A DNA stretch of 64,000 nt from Escherichia sp. ESNIH1 (lineage in GTDB: Bacteria > Pseudomonadota > Gammaproteobacteria > Enterobacterales > Enterobacteriaceae): positions 310,001-374,000 of the forward strand of contig PQKR01000001.1 of NCBI GenBank assembly GCA_002918705.1, in the 5' to 3' direction. Of the stretch, positions 50,165-59,615 are shown in pieces. Position numbers and translations under genes: made by a program. Each line of letters begins with the position of its first letter. Positions within the stretch are counted from its first letter, which is position 1. The notes below the pieces were generated by a model that was not told the origin of the DNA, did no database searches, and saw nothing but the letters and a program-made list of their open reading frames with translations.

Positions 50165-50443
50165 TTTGACTCCAGATCGGACTGTTAAAGGCCATGCCCG
50201 TAGCGACTTGACTACAGCGCAATATGGGCTACGCCGGAAAAAAGTGTCAACAATGTAACCCAAGCGGCTAGCCATGTACATGGACCATCCTTTTGCCACT
50301 TCAGAAATCTCTGGAAGCCGCTCGCAGGTTGCGCAAACACTCGCCCACGGCTTGTCATTTTCTTTATACTCAGGGAAGGTTCCCGCCTCCCTGCGCCGGG
50401 AAGACCATTAAAATTATCAATATATTGATGCGGAAGATAACCA

Positions 50444-51202
50444 ATGAAAATTCGGCAAGCATTGCTCGCTCTGGGTGTGGCAGCGGCGTTAACCGGCTGT
50501 CAGAACATGGATTCAAACGGTTTATTAAGCTCGGGCGCTGAGGCATTCCAGGCCTACTCCCTTTCGGATGCTCAGGTAAAAGCGCTAAGCGACGAATCCT
50601 GTAAAGAGCTGGACAGCAAAGCCACGCTTGCGCCTGCCAACAGCCCCTATCGCCAGCGACTGGATAAGATCGCCTCTGCGCTGGGCGACAACATCAACGG
50701 CCAGCCGGTGAACTACAACGTCTACATCACCAAAGACGTTAACGCCTTTGCAATGGCCAACGGCTGCATCCGCGTCTACAGCGGGCTGATGGATATGATG
50801 AATGATAACGAGGTCGAAGCGGTTATCGGCCACGAAATGGGCCACGTTGCGCTCGGCCACGTGAAGCGCGGTATGCAGGTTGCGTTGGGCACCAACGCCG
50901 TACGCGTTGCCGCCGCCTCAGCGGGTGGCGTGGTGGGTAGCCTCTCTCAATCGCAGCTCGGCGATCTTGGCGAGAAGCTGGTAAACGCCCAGTTCTCCCA
51001 GCGTCAGGAGGCAGAAGCGGATGACTACTCCTACGATCTGCTGCGCAAGCGCGGCATCAATCCGTCAGGCTTAGCCACCAGCTTCGAGAAGCTGGCTCAG
51101 CAGGAAGCGGGTCGTCAAAGCTCAATGTTTGACGATCACCCGGCCTCCGAGGCCCGCGCGCAGCATATCCGCGAGCGCATGGAAGCGGACGGGCTTAAGT
51201 AA
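50444..51202 (+). CDS. loiP: Outer-membrane metalloprotease LoiP (YggG)
   Basis: A 252-residue M48-family lipoprotein protease induced by low osmolarity in E. coli. The signal ends at a lipobox (AALTGC, Cys about residue 19). The zinc site HEMGH (about residue 130, 'VIGHEMGHVALGHV') and the downstream Glu ligand in 'QRQEAEADDYSYDLLRK' are present. Length equals E. coli. It sits between tktA and speB, as in E. coli. Confidence 0.96.
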   Translation: MKIRQALLALGVAAALTGCQNMDSNGLLSSGAEAFQAYSLSDAQVKALSDESCKELDSKATLAPANSPYRQRLDKIASALGDNINGQPVNYNVYITKDVNAFAMANGCIRVYSGLMDMMNDNEVEAVIGHEMGHVALGHVKRGMQVALGTNAVRVAAASAGGVVGSLSQSQLGDLGEKLVNAQFSQRQEAEADDYSYDLLRKRGINPSGLATSFEKLAQQEAGRQSSMFDDHPASEARAQHIRERMEADGLK

Positions 51203-51213
51203 CCCTATCTCAT

Positions 51214-51247
51214 GGCGCCGGGTGGCGGCTTCGCCTGACCCGGCCTA
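51214..51247. repeat. Single REP unit
   Basis: Palindrome with core GCCGGGTGGCGGCTTCGCC between the convergent loiP and speB; same core as the copy at 13796. Confidence 0.75.
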
Positions 51248-51253
51248 CATGGT

Positions 51254-52174
51254 TTATGCTTCTTTCTTAGCGGCCTGAATATAGAGCATCTCCAGCGCCA
51301 GGGTCGCTGCGGCCAGTGCGGTGATGTCCGACTGGTCGTACGCCGGGGCGACTTCCACCAGATCCATCCCCACGATATTCAGATCTTTCAGGCCGCGCAC
51401 CAGCTTAATCGCGCGATCGGAGGTCAGACCGCCAATGACTGGCGTACCGGTCCCTGGCGCAAAAGCCGGATCCAGGCAATCAATATCAAAGGTCAGATAG
51501 ACCGGCATATCGCCGACGATCTGCTTCACCTGAGCGATGATGTCATCAACGCTACGATCGTTCACCTGGCAGGCGTCCAGCACCGTAAAGCCGTTGTCTT
51601 TATCGAACTCGGTACGGATCCCGATCTGCACCGAGTGGTGCGGATCGATCAGGCCTTCCTTCGGCGCGGTATAGAACATGGTGCCGTGATCGAACTCGCA
51701 GCCGTTGGAGTAGGTGTCGGTGTGAGCATCGAAGTGCACCAGCGCCATCTTGCCGAAGTGCTTGGCGTGCGCGCGCAGCAGCGGCAGCGTGACAAAGTGG
51801 TCCCCGCCAAAGGAGAGCATACGCTTACCGGCCGCCAGCAGACGCTCGGCGTGGGCCTGCAGCTTCTCGCTCATCTCACGGGCGTCGCCAAAGGCGTAGA
51901 CCAGGTCACCGCAGTCCACCACGTTCAGGCGCTCGCGCATGTCGAAGTTCCACGGGAAGCGGCAGTGCTCCCACGCCAGGTTGGTAGAGATCTGACGGAT
52001 AGCGCCCGGGCCCTGACGGCTACCGGAGCGTCCGGACGTCGCCATATCAAACGGCACACCGGTAATAACCCAGTCAGCATCGCTGTCGTACGGCTGGAAG
52101 TTCAGCGGCAGGCGTAAAAAACCAAATGCGTTAGATACCAGAGAGTTATCGTATTGATGACCTAAGGTGCTCAT
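51254..52174 (-). CDS. speB: Agmatinase (agmatine ureohydrolase)
   Basis: A 306-residue manganese enzyme that hydrolyses agmatine to putrescine and urea, the step after SpeA. Metal-ligand motifs '[13 protein letters not shown]', '[13 protein letters not shown]' and '[19 protein letters not shown]' are intact. The ATG at 52174 ([10 protein letters not shown]) gives the E. coli length. In E. coli speB follows speA directly; here a pectin-related cassette separates them by about 5.4 kb. A terminator-like hairpin lies 24 nt before the start. Confidence 0.98.
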   Translation of the reverse strand: MSTLGHQYDNSLVSNAFGFLRLPLNFQPYDSDADWVITGVPFDMATSGRSGSRQGPGAIRQISTNLAWEHCRFPWNFDMRERLNVVDCGDLVYAFGDAREMSEKLQAHAERLLAAGKRMLSFGGDHFVTLPLLRAHAKHFGKMALVHFDAHTDTYSNGCEFDHGTMFYTAPKEGLIDPHHSVQIGIRTEFDKDNGFTVLDACQVNDRSVDDIIAQVKQIVGDMPVYLTFDIDCLDPAFAPGTGTPVIGGLTSDRAIKLVRGLKDLNIVGMDLVEVAPAYDQSDITALAAATLALEMLYIQAAKKEA

Positions 52175-52198
52175 AGCTATGACCTCTTTTTCGTCGAT

Positions 52199-52240
52199 AA
52201 AAAAACCCCTCCGCGTCGTTAGCCCGACGAGGAAGGGTTT
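52199..52240 (-). terminator. Intrinsic terminator/attenuator in the speB leader
   Basis: On the minus strand a stem of about 15 bp (AACCCTTCCTCGTCG with CGACGCGGAGGGGTT, one mismatch and one G-U) is followed by seven T (52205-52199). It lies 110 bp after the isomerase stop and only 24 nt before the speB ATG. It would end transcripts from the inserted operon, or attenuate transcription into speB. Confidence 0.75.
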
Positions 52241-52349
52241 GAATGGGGTGACTGCTTGTCTGAAGCGGATTATCGCCGTTAATCTGTACGGGTTCAAGTA
52301 AGTCCAAAATAATCTGCCCATTACCCCTGCGTTTACGGCTGTATCGACG

Positions 52350-52355
52350 ATTATA
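52350..52355 (-). promoter_or_regulatory. Candidate speB -10 element
   Basis: A perfect TATAAT on the minus strand overlaps the isomerase stop codon, about 176 bp before speB. I see no good -35 at the right distance, so this is tentative. If used, the speB mRNA would have a leader of about 165 nt containing the hairpin. Confidence 0.35.
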
Positions 52356-53166
52356 GTCCACGCAGACGGGTAATGAGCGGCCCGGCCTCCTCTATCAGCG
52401 TTTGCCTCGACGGTTGGCAGAGGCACTCCAGCGAGACGGCGTGATCATAGCCAGCGCGTTTTAACGCCCGGTAGATATCATCCACCGGAAGATGTCCATA
52501 CCCTGGAAACGCGCGGTTGGAGTCGGCGAAGTGGACGTGCCTGAGGCGCGATCCCAGGGTAGCAATCGCCTCAGTAAAGTCGCGCTCTTCTATGTTGGCG
52601 TGGAAAATGTCCCACAGCACGCCAACGTTTTCCGGCGCATCGCTGAGGGTTAAAAATACCATCATATCCTCTGCGCTGTGCAGGTGGGCCATTTCGTACC
52701 GGTTAAGCGCTTCTATTATCAGCGTTACCCCACACCGTCTGGCCTGCTCAACGCAGGGCTGCATCGCCTCGGCCAGCTCATGCATATACTGCGTTTTGCT
52801 TAAGGTACGATCCGTCGCCCGCAGCGAGCCAATGGTGACGTGGCTCGACAGCTGGGCGGCAACATCAATATGCTCAGAGAGGCGCTGCCGGGTGCGCTCA
52901 ACAATCGCCCTGCCGCTGGAGAGCAGCGACAGGCCATCAAGCTTGCGGGCCTGGCCAGTCGCGATGGTTGTACAGCCCAGTCCGTAGTGATCCAGACGCT
53001 GTTTCAGCCTCGCCACATCTATCTCTTCGTAATCATTAATACAGAGTTCGGCGGCGTCGAAACCGCTCTGCGCCAGCCATGCGAGCCCCTGTTCAAGCTC
53101 GTTCGCCGTAAAAGGCGAGAAGAGCGTGTCATACCGGCATGTTAGCGTTGCGCTAAACCTGATCAT
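52351..53166 (-). CDS. TIM-barrel sugar isomerase/epimerase of the pectin cassette
   Basis: A 271-residue protein of the xylose isomerase-like/AP endonuclease 2 TIM-barrel family. Metal-ligand positions are visible: Glu in '[11 protein letters not shown]', Asp and His in '[12 protein letters not shown]', His in '[10 protein letters not shown]' and Glu in '[10 protein letters not shown]'. It probably isomerises or epimerises a sugar or sugar acid; the substrate is unknown. It is the last gene of ogl-SBP-isomerase, 49 nt after the binding-protein gene, and ends beside the speB leader. Confidence 0.85.
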   Translation of the reverse strand: MIRFSATLTCRYDTLFSPFTANELEQGLAWLAQSGFDAAELCINDYEEIDVARLKQRLDHYGLGCTTIATGQARKLDGLSLLSSGRAIVERTRQRLSEHIDVAAQLSSHVTIGSLRATDRTLSKTQYMHELAEAMQPCVEQARRCGVTLIIEALNRYEMAHLHSAEDMMVFLTLSDAPENVGVLWDIFHANIEERDFTEAIATLGSRLRHVHFADSNRAFPGYGHLPVDDIYRALKRAGYDHAVSLECLCQPSRQTLIEEAGPLITRLRGL

Positions 53167-53215
53167 ACGTTCACCCCGATAGCGTGACCGGAACGTGGGG
53201 TTCCGGTCCGGTATG

Positions 53216-54499
53216 TTATTTCACAGCCTTACTTAAAATACGTCCGGCATTGCGCGAGAACTGCGCCGCCGCCTCCTTTACCGTCAGCTTACCGTGGTCA
53301 ATATTCTCAATGGTGTTACGCCACAGCTCTACAAATTTCGGGTTATCAAAATAGGGCGAGGTGGGAATGGCATGGGGCAGCGCCAGAGACGATTTAATTC
53401 CCGCTACGGTGATATTGTCCTCCTGAATAACACCCTCCTCACTCAGCTGCTGATAAGCTTTTTTGCTTAGCGGCGTCCCGCGCTCCAGCCCCATCGCCTT
53501 AACGCCTTGCGGATCGTTCATCAGGAAGTCGATCAGCTTCGCAGCCTCCGCCGGGTGCTTCGTCGATTTACCGATGCTGAACATCATCGTCGGTTTAAAA
53601 AACAGTCCGGCATCTTTGGCCCCCGGCAGCATAAAGAACGGTCCCAGCTCCAGCTTGTCGTAAGGCGCGGTCAGGTTGTTTTCATACATGACGGCGTTGG
53701 TATTCCACATATAGACGCCGCCCCACTTGCCCTGGATCCAGGGCTTCATTTCCCAGGTATTGGTTTTGCCGTACGAGGTCAGCACCCGCATGGAGGGGAA
53801 GACGTGGTTATCTACCAGATCCTTATAGATCTGGAAGAAGGCCTCCCACTGCTGCGGGGTGTAGGTGAATTTTCCCGTGCTCTCGTCGATGGCCGGGATG
53901 TTGTACTTCTGCACCATCCATGACTGCACCAGCGTCAGCGACTCCATGTAGTCGAGAACCAGCGGATATTTCTCTTTATCTTTTGCCTCGAACGCTTTTC
54001 CGGCCGCCATCAGCTCCGTCCAGCTCTGCGGATAGCTGACGCCCATCTCTTCCCATAGCTTTTTGTTGTAGTAGAAGCTGCGGGCGGTCACCGCCACCGG
54101 CAGGCCGTTCAGCTTGCCGTCTACCGTGGTGCTGCTGAGCGACTGCGGATCGTACTGCTGAAGATCGAGCACCGCTTTCTGCTTATAAAGATCGTAAAAA
54201 CCGTTGCCGTCCTTTGAGAAGAGCGGTAGCCAGTTCCAGTTGGTCTGGATCACATCCGGCTCGTTTCCTCCGGCGATCTGCACCGTCAGGCGGGACAGGT
54301 AGCCTTCCCAACCGGCGTACTCCGCTTTCACCTTGATATCGGGATACGTCTCTTCAAACAGTTTTATGGCCTCCAGCGTGGCCTGGTGGCGGCTATTACC
54401 GCCCCACCATGAGATACGGATCTCCGCGGCCTGGGCAGCCGTCAGACAGGCGCACGCCAGCAAAAACGACGCGGCAACGGGGGCGATAAGCTTATGCAT
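53216..54499 (-). CDS. TogB-like ABC solute-binding protein, orphan
   Basis: A 427-residue periplasmic sugar-binding protein (SBP family 1) with a cleavable signal ending AAQAAE. The mature N-terminus ('EIRISWWGGNSRHQATLEA') and 'GNEPDVIQTNWNWLPLFS' look like TogB, the oligogalacturonide-binding protein of Dickeya. It lies 14 nt after the oligogalacturonate lyase gene, supporting oligogalacturonides as ligand. No permease or ATPase genes for this system are in the window, so it must use a transporter encoded elsewhere. Confidence 0.87.
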   Translation of the reverse strand: MHKLIAPVAASFLLACACLTAAQAAEIRISWWGGNSRHQATLEAIKLFEETYPDIKVKAEYAGWEGYLSRLTVQIAGGNEPDVIQTNWNWLPLFSKDGNGFYDLYKQKAVLDLQQYDPQSLSSTTVDGKLNGLPVAVTARSFYYNKKLWEEMGVSYPQSWTELMAAGKAFEAKDKEKYPLVLDYMESLTLVQSWMVQKYNIPAIDESTGKFTYTPQQWEAFFQIYKDLVDNHVFPSMRVLTSYGKTNTWEMKPWIQGKWGGVYMWNTNAVMYENNLTAPYDKLELGPFFMLPGAKDAGLFFKPTMMFSIGKSTKHPAEAAKLIDFLMNDPQGVKAMGLERGTPLSKKAYQQLSEEGVIQEDNITVAGIKSSLALPHAIPTSPYFDNPKFVELWRNTIENIDHGKLTVKEAAAQFSRNAGRILSKAVK

Positions 54500-54513
54500 G
54501 GGAAGCTCCTTGT

Positions 54514-55692
54514 TTAAGCGTGGATCTGGCGTAAAACGTCTTCAGGGATTTCCGCCAGGTAGAGCGCTGGCTTGCCGTCTTTATCGGTGCTGAACAGAAC
54601 CGCTTTCTCGTCGGGGGTAAACGACGGATGCGGATGCGTCACCTGGCGGTCGCCGTCCAATACCTGCCATGACGAGCCGTGGCGGGCAATTTTGTGAGCC
54701 TGCTTGTTTTTTAAATCAAAGAGCCAGAGCCAGGGATCGCTGGTGTCGCCGTAGCCCGCGTTATCAGCGATATCAATGGGCACCCCGGAGCCGTCCCCGA
54801 CCGCCAGCGATCCGCTGTCGTTGCTCATGACGTGCGAGCAGGGCGGCATCGCCATCAGGCGCTCATCTTTACCGGTCTCGCCGTCGATGCGGCAGAGATA
54901 GCGCACGGGACTGTTTTTGACATAGGTGACATACATCAGGGCTGAGCCATCCGGCACCCAGAACTCATGGGTATAGCTCTCTCCCGGCGCGGGCTCCCGG
55001 GCCTTGCGGATGTTGCTGCCATCCTCATTCATCAGCCACATGCGGGCATCGACGCGATCGAGCGGCCCCTCGTGGCAGAAGGCCACGGTGTTATCATCGA
55101 ACGGCCGGTAGATGGGATGCCCGAGCCACTGGTTCTCCTCCAGCAGCGTCTCTCGCTCCCCGCTGCGCAGATCGATGCGGATCATCCGGCAGCGCGGTGC
55201 TTCAGCATAGAACTCCTGAAAGACGGTCCAGTCGCTGATGGGCCGCCAGCTGTCACGATGGATCTCTACCCCAACCAGCTTGTCGCAGGCGGAGTTCGCC
55301 ACCCAGGTACCGTACCCTACCCACTCATCGGGAACGCGGTATACCGCCTCTTCCTGAAGCGTCTCGAGGGTGACGCGCATTAAATTACGCTCGCCTTTAA
55401 CGTAATAGAGATAGTTTTCATCGGGAGATAAAAAGCCGCCAAAAGTATTATCCCCTGCCCCTTCGGTTATTTGCGTGGCAATGCCAGTAGCCAGGTCGAG
55501 TAAATAGTAATTACGATGGGTATCAAATTCACCGGCAAAAATAAGTTTTTTGCCGCCGTCAATAAAACACTTTTGATAAAAGTAGTTGCGGTGGCAAATA
55601 ACATCCGTTGGCGTAAAACGAGTTACCTTTGCACCGGTGTCTTCATCAATATAGCGCTCGTAGTTCAGTTGCAGCGTTGTACCTTTAGCCAT
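54514..55692 (-). CDS. ogl: Oligogalacturonate lyase, PL22 family
   Basis: A 392-residue seven-bladed beta-propeller lyase that splits short oligogalacturonides, typically to 4-deoxy-5-ketouronate and galacturonate. Residues known from the Yersinia enzyme fall at the same positions here: candidate base His242 ('SYTHEFWVPDG'), and manganese ligands His287 ('PCSHVMSND'), Gln350, His353 and His355 ('QVTHPHPSF'). There is no signal peptide, so it acts in the cytoplasm on imported oligomers. It is the first gene of the inserted operon and diverges from the unknown 525-residue gene. Confidence 0.93.
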   Translation of the reverse strand: MAKGTTLQLNYERYIDEDTGAKVTRFTPTDVICHRNYFYQKCFIDGGKKLIFAGEFDTHRNYYLLDLATGIATQITEGAGDNTFGGFLSPDENYLYYVKGERNLMRVTLETLQEEAVYRVPDEWVGYGTWVANSACDKLVGVEIHRDSWRPISDWTVFQEFYAEAPRCRMIRIDLRSGERETLLEENQWLGHPIYRPFDDNTVAFCHEGPLDRVDARMWLMNEDGSNIRKAREPAPGESYTHEFWVPDGSALMYVTYVKNSPVRYLCRIDGETGKDERLMAMPPCSHVMSNDSGSLAVGDGSGVPIDIADNAGYGDTSDPWLWLFDLKNKQAHKIARHGSSWQVLDGDRQVTHPHPSFTPDEKAVLFSTDKDGKPALYLAEIPEDVLRQIHA

Positions 55693-55761
55693 ACCTTCCT
55701 CTCATTGATACGCAATCAGCCTGGCCGCCTTCGAGCAGGCTCACACTTTCCGTTCTATCCA

Positions 55762-55778
55762 GGTCATGATGTTTGACC
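55762..55778. promoter_or_regulatory. Inverted repeat between ogl and the 525-residue gene
   Basis: GGTCA-N7-TGACC lies in the 141-bp divergent region. It might be an operator shared by both transcripts. It does not resemble the KdgR consensus and no regulator gene is linked, so this is speculative. Confidence 0.3.
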
Positions 55779-55833
55779 TTTCACCGCGTCGCCTCTAGCA
55801 TTCCCGCTCAACGTTGGCTGCGGGACAGGCGTA

Positions 55834-57411
55834 ATGACAACAGCGAAGCCTTATCTGTTAATGGAAATTAACTCCCCTGAAATATGGCGCTGGTCCTGTT
55901 TAGAAAAAACCGTAGAGATGGCGCTACGCTATGGCTTTCAGGGTCTCATTATTCATCAGCAGTCATTATTAGCCCGTCTGGCCGCGCCGTCGCCGCGCTG
56001 TCATAGCGCCGAGTTAATTAACCTGACGCTGGCCCAGGAAAACGCCCTTATTTATCTGCAAAAAGTCGGGGAGTATTTGCAGCGGCGCGGTTTACAGTTT
56101 TGGTTGCAGGGTGAAGCAACCCCTGACAGCCATGAATTAAAGGCAAAGTTCCCGGAGTTCTTTCTCTCTGAAAATAGCGCCAGCGAGTTTATTGACTATT
56201 TCTTTCAGCACAGCATTCCGCAGATCCTTGCCGCGCTGCCTGGCGTACGCGGCCTGCGTCTCTCGCTATCGACTCCCGACGTCAGCAGTGAGCGCTGGAA
56301 AACGTCATTAAAAATCTTGTACCAGGGCATCCGCCAGCTGGGGCGTCAGCTGATCCTGCGCGACTATCAGGACAAAAGCTGGCCCCGGCAGATGCTGCGC
56401 GTCGCGCTGGAGGCGCTCCCTGATGATGTCCGCGCCTCTATTAAGGCGACCGAACTTGATTACCGCCCGGGCTTTGCCAACAACCCCAACCTGCTTAACA
56501 TCCATAGCAACCGAAAGTGGCTTGAGCTGGATCTCTGGGGCCCGGAGTATGGCTGGACCCTGTTGCCCTGCTATCTGCTGGAAGAGATCCAGCAGCGCCT
56601 CGCCTGGCTGAGCCAGCACGCCGACAGCGCGCCCGAGGCCATTACCGTACGCATTGACTGGGAGTGGCTACCCGATCTGGCGCTATCCGATTCGCTCAAT
56701 GAGCTTAATCTGTTCGGACTGTCCCGCCTGGTGAATGAGCCGGATCTCTCTCCCCGCCAGATTGTGAGCCACTGGCTGCAGCAGCGTGCTTTGACATCTG
56801 TCTCTTCCCACGATCTCAGCGCGATTGGCGATATTATCGTTGCCAGCCATGAGTGGAGCTGTAAGACGCCGACTCTGCTGGGTCGCGTCTTGCAGAGCCA
56901 CAGTCGCCCTCCAACGGATTTTGCCCATGCCCTGCACCTGCTTCATCTCGATACCCGCAGCGCCAACTGGACGCAGTCCTTTCAGCCTCTGATGCCCAGC
57001 GACGATCCCGATCTGGGGTATCAGCAGCGGCAGCTGATTGAGCTGGAGACACAGCGCAGCCGCTTTCTTGCCGACTACATGTACAGCCGCTCGCTTAAGC
57101 TGCTGCCCGACTGCCCGCTGGCGGATGAAACCCGACAGGCGATGAGTGGCAGCGTTGTCCGGGCGCTGAAGTACACTCAAATCTACAGCGCGTTTACCCA
57201 GGCGCTAACGCTCAAGCTCTGGCTGCGTAAATATGGTGAGCAGGCAGATATCCGCTCTCAGCTTAATGCCGCTCTGCAAGCGTTCAGCCGGCAGAACCGG
57301 GAGCTTGCGGCGTGGTTTGAGCAGCATGGCGCACAGCACCCGGTTGCCTTCGAAACGCTGCTCAACCCGCAGCGCATCGCTACTTTAATTACCAGCCTGC
57401 AGCACGATTAA
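55834..57411 (+). CDS. Unknown 525-residue protein of the oligogalacturonide cassette
   Basis: A 525-residue cytoplasmic protein (no signal peptide) that I do not recognise. Residues 1-320 look like a TIM-barrel glycoside hydrolase: an opening strand 'YLLMEINSPEIWRW', 'LQFWLQGEATPD', 'LGRQLILRDYQDKSW', 'SIKATELDYRPGF', 'RKWLELDLWGPEYGW' and 'ITVRIDWEWLPDL'. Conserved-looking acidic residues are Glu207, Glu231, Asp233, Asp275 and Glu277. By eye this recalls alpha-glucuronidase-like (GH67-type) barrels, but that is inference. The C-terminal third is helical. It diverges from ogl, implying a role in uronate oligomer use. The ATG at 55834 is the first in frame. Confidence 0.8.
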   Translation: MTTAKPYLLMEINSPEIWRWSCLEKTVEMALRYGFQGLIIHQQSLLARLAAPSPRCHSAELINLTLAQENALIYLQKVGEYLQRRGLQFWLQGEATPDSHELKAKFPEFFLSENSASEFIDYFFQHSIPQILAALPGVRGLRLSLSTPDVSSERWKTSLKILYQGIRQLGRQLILRDYQDKSWPRQMLRVALEALPDDVRASIKATELDYRPGFANNPNLLNIHSNRKWLELDLWGPEYGWTLLPCYLLEEIQQRLAWLSQHADSAPEAITVRIDWEWLPDLALSDSLNELNLFGLSRLVNEPDLSPRQIVSHWLQQRALTSVSSHDLSAIGDIIVASHEWSCKTPTLLGRVLQSHSRPPTDFAHALHLLHLDTRSANWTQSFQPLMPSDDPDLGYQQRQLIELETQRSRFLADYMYSRSLKLLPDCPLADETRQAMSGSVVRALKYTQIYSAFTQALTLKLWLRKYGEQADIRSQLNAALQAFSRQNRELAAWFEQHGAQHPVAFETLLNPQRIATLITSLQHD

Positions 57412-57593
57412 GCGATGGTCTAAGCATGGCGGTACCACAGCGGGAAGTAAATTGCCGGGGCTGGCAGAAAGAGGCCCGTAAGCCGGAGAGCGCGAGAAAA
57501 AGCGAAGGCGATCACGACCCGGTAAGATTTCAGGTGATACTGCTCACACTCTGATATCAGGGTTTTGTGATCTTAAAGAGAAAAAAAACAGGA

Positions 57594-57623
57594 GATGCCC
57601 GGCAGCGCAATGGCCGCCGGGCG
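57594..57623. repeat. Single REP-like unit
   Basis: GATGCCCGGCAGCGCAATGGCCGCCGGGC palindrome just downstream of the speA stop, between speA and the convergent 525-residue gene. The preceding 57412-57593 contains no gene that I can support. Confidence 0.65.
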
Positions 57624-57630
57624 AACACGA

Positions 57631-59607
57631 TTACTCGTCTTCGAGGTAGGTATAGCCGTAAAGCCCGGCTTCGAACTCTTCGAGGAACTGCTGCTGCAGC
57701 GCGTCGTCCAGCCCGGTCTGCTTCACCTGATCGCGGAAATGGGTTAGCAGCGTGTTCGGATCCAGCTGCACGTACTCCAGCATATCCGCTACCGTATCCC
57801 CTTCGTCGGAGAGCTCCACCTCAACGCTGCCGTCCGGGAAGACAAAGACGTCAACCGCTTCGGTATCGCCAAACAAGTTGTGCATGTTGCCGAGGATCTC
57901 CTGGTACGCGCCCACCATAAAGAAGCCCAGCAGCGGCGGGTTGTCAGGATCGTACTCCGGCATCGGCATCGTCGTCGCGATCCCATCGCCGTCCACGTAG
58001 TGATCGATGGCGCCGTCGGAGTCGCAGGTGATGTCCAGCAGCACCGCACGACGCTCCGGGATCTGATCCAGCCCTTCCAGCGGCAGCACCGGGAAGAGCT
58101 GATCGATACCCCACGCATCCGGCATCGACTGGAACAACGAGAAGTTGACGTACATTTTGTCCGCCATCCGCTCCTGCAGCTCATCGATAATCGGACGGTG
58201 CGCGCGGTTGCTCGGATCCAGCTGCTTCTGCACCTCGTGACACATGTTCAGGTAGAGCTGCTCTGCCCACGCACGCTCCTGCAGGCTGAACGCGCCGGAG
58301 GAGTAGCCGATATGGATATCGTGCAGATCCATCTGGCTGTCGTGCAGCCACTCGCGCAGCGAGCGCCGGGTACCCGGCTCGTGCATCTCCTGCCAGGTCT
58401 CCCACATGCTTTGCAGGGCGCGTGGCGCATTCTCAGCAGGCGGCGTCGCTTCGGTATATTCGTTGCGCTCCACGCCAATAATGTTCGATACCAGCACGGT
58501 ATGGTGCGCGGTCACGGCGCGGCCGGATTCGGTGATCACCGTCGGGTGCGGCAGGCCGTGCTCTTCGCAGGCGTCGCCAATGGCCCAGATGATGTTATTC
58601 GCATACTCGTTCAGGCCGTAGTTGACCGAGCAGTCAGACTGAGAGCGGGTGCCCTCGTAGTCCACGCCCAGGCCGCCGCCCACGTCAAAGCACTCGATAT
58701 TCACGCCCAGCTTGTGCAGCTCAACGTAGAAACGGGCCGATTCACGCACGCCGGTGGCGATATCGCGAATGTTGGCCATCTGCGAACCGAGGTGGAAGTG
58801 CAGAAGCTGGATGCTGTCGAGGCGTCCGCGCTCGCGGAGGATCTCCACCAGCTGCAGCACCTGCGTTGCCGCCAGGCCGAATTTCGATTTTTCGCCGCCG
58901 GAGGACTGCCACTTGCCGGAGCCCTGGGACGCCAGACGCGCACGCACGCCGAGACGCGGCACGACGTTCAGACGCTCTGCCTCTTCCAGCACGATGGCGA
59001 CTTCAGACATCTTCTCGATAACCAGATAGACCTTGTGGCCCATCTTTTCACCGATCAGCGCCAGGCGAATATACTCCCGGTCTTTATAGCCGTTACAGAC
59101 GATGACGCTGCGGGTCATGCCCGCGTGCGCCAGGACCGCCATCAGCTCAGCCTTCGAACCGGCCTCCAGCCCCAGCGGCTCGCCGGAGTGGATCAGGGAT
59201 TCAATGACGCGGCGGTGCTGGTTAACCTTGATCGGGTAGACCAGAAAGTAGTTGCCGTTATAGCCGTAGGACTCCCGGGCACGCTTGAACGCAGCGTTAA
59301 TGGAGCGCAGACGGTGCTGCAGGATCTGCGGAAAGCAGAACAGCGCAGGCAGACGTTGCCCCTGGGCCTCGCGGGCCTTTACCAGCTGAGCGAGGTCAAC
59401 GCGCGCTTCCGGTACGTCAGGATCGGGGCAGACGGTAATGTGGCCCAGTTCGTTGACGTCGTAGTAGTTATTGCCCCACCAGGCAATATTGTATGTGCGC
59501 AGCATTTTACTGGCTTCCTGGGAGCTCATCGCTACCTCCTGCATGGAACGTAGTACACCCTGTTCGCCCGCTGACGAAGGCGAAACCGAAGAGATGTCGT
59601 CAGACAT
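57631..59607 (-). CDS. speA: Biosynthetic arginine decarboxylase
   Basis: A 658-residue PLP enzyme that decarboxylates arginine to agmatine, the precursor for SpeB; same length as E. coli. The PLP lysine is in '[17 protein letters not shown]', the glycine-rich phosphate loop in '[20 protein letters not shown]', and the catalytic Cys in '[18 protein letters not shown]'. The ATG at 59607 (MSDDISS) is the orthologous start. yqgB lies 8 nt upstream. speB is no longer adjacent, so the two steps of putrescine synthesis are probably transcribed separately. Confidence 0.98.
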   Translation of the reverse strand: MSDDISSVSPSSAGEQGVLRSMQEVAMSSQEASKMLRTYNIAWWGNNYYDVNELGHITVCPDPDVPEARVDLAQLVKAREAQGQRLPALFCFPQILQHRLRSINAAFKRARESYGYNGNYFLVYPIKVNQHRRVIESLIHSGEPLGLEAGSKAELMAVLAHAGMTRSVIVCNGYKDREYIRLALIGEKMGHKVYLVIEKMSEVAIVLEEAERLNVVPRLGVRARLASQGSGKWQSSGGEKSKFGLAATQVLQLVEILRERGRLDSIQLLHFHLGSQMANIRDIATGVRESARFYVELHKLGVNIECFDVGGGLGVDYEGTRSQSDCSVNYGLNEYANNIIWAIGDACEEHGLPHPTVITESGRAVTAHHTVLVSNIIGVERNEYTEATPPAENAPRALQSMWETWQEMHEPGTRRSLREWLHDSQMDLHDIHIGYSSGAFSLQERAWAEQLYLNMCHEVQKQLDPSNRAHRPIIDELQERMADKMYVNFSLFQSMPDAWGIDQLFPVLPLEGLDQIPERRAVLLDITCDSDGAIDHYVDGDGIATTMPMPEYDPDNPPLLGFFMVGAYQEILGNMHNLFGDTEAVDVFVFPDGSVEVELSDEGDTVADMLEYVQLDPNTLLTHFRDQVKQTGLDDALQQQFLEEFEAGLYGYTYLEDE

Positions 59608-59615
59608 AGCGAACC

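Noticed and set aside
52146..52361. A 71-codon frame in the speB leader
   Set aside because: It reads through the terminator stem and the speB ribosome site, ends inside speB, and its basic composition looks like translated hairpin sequence.
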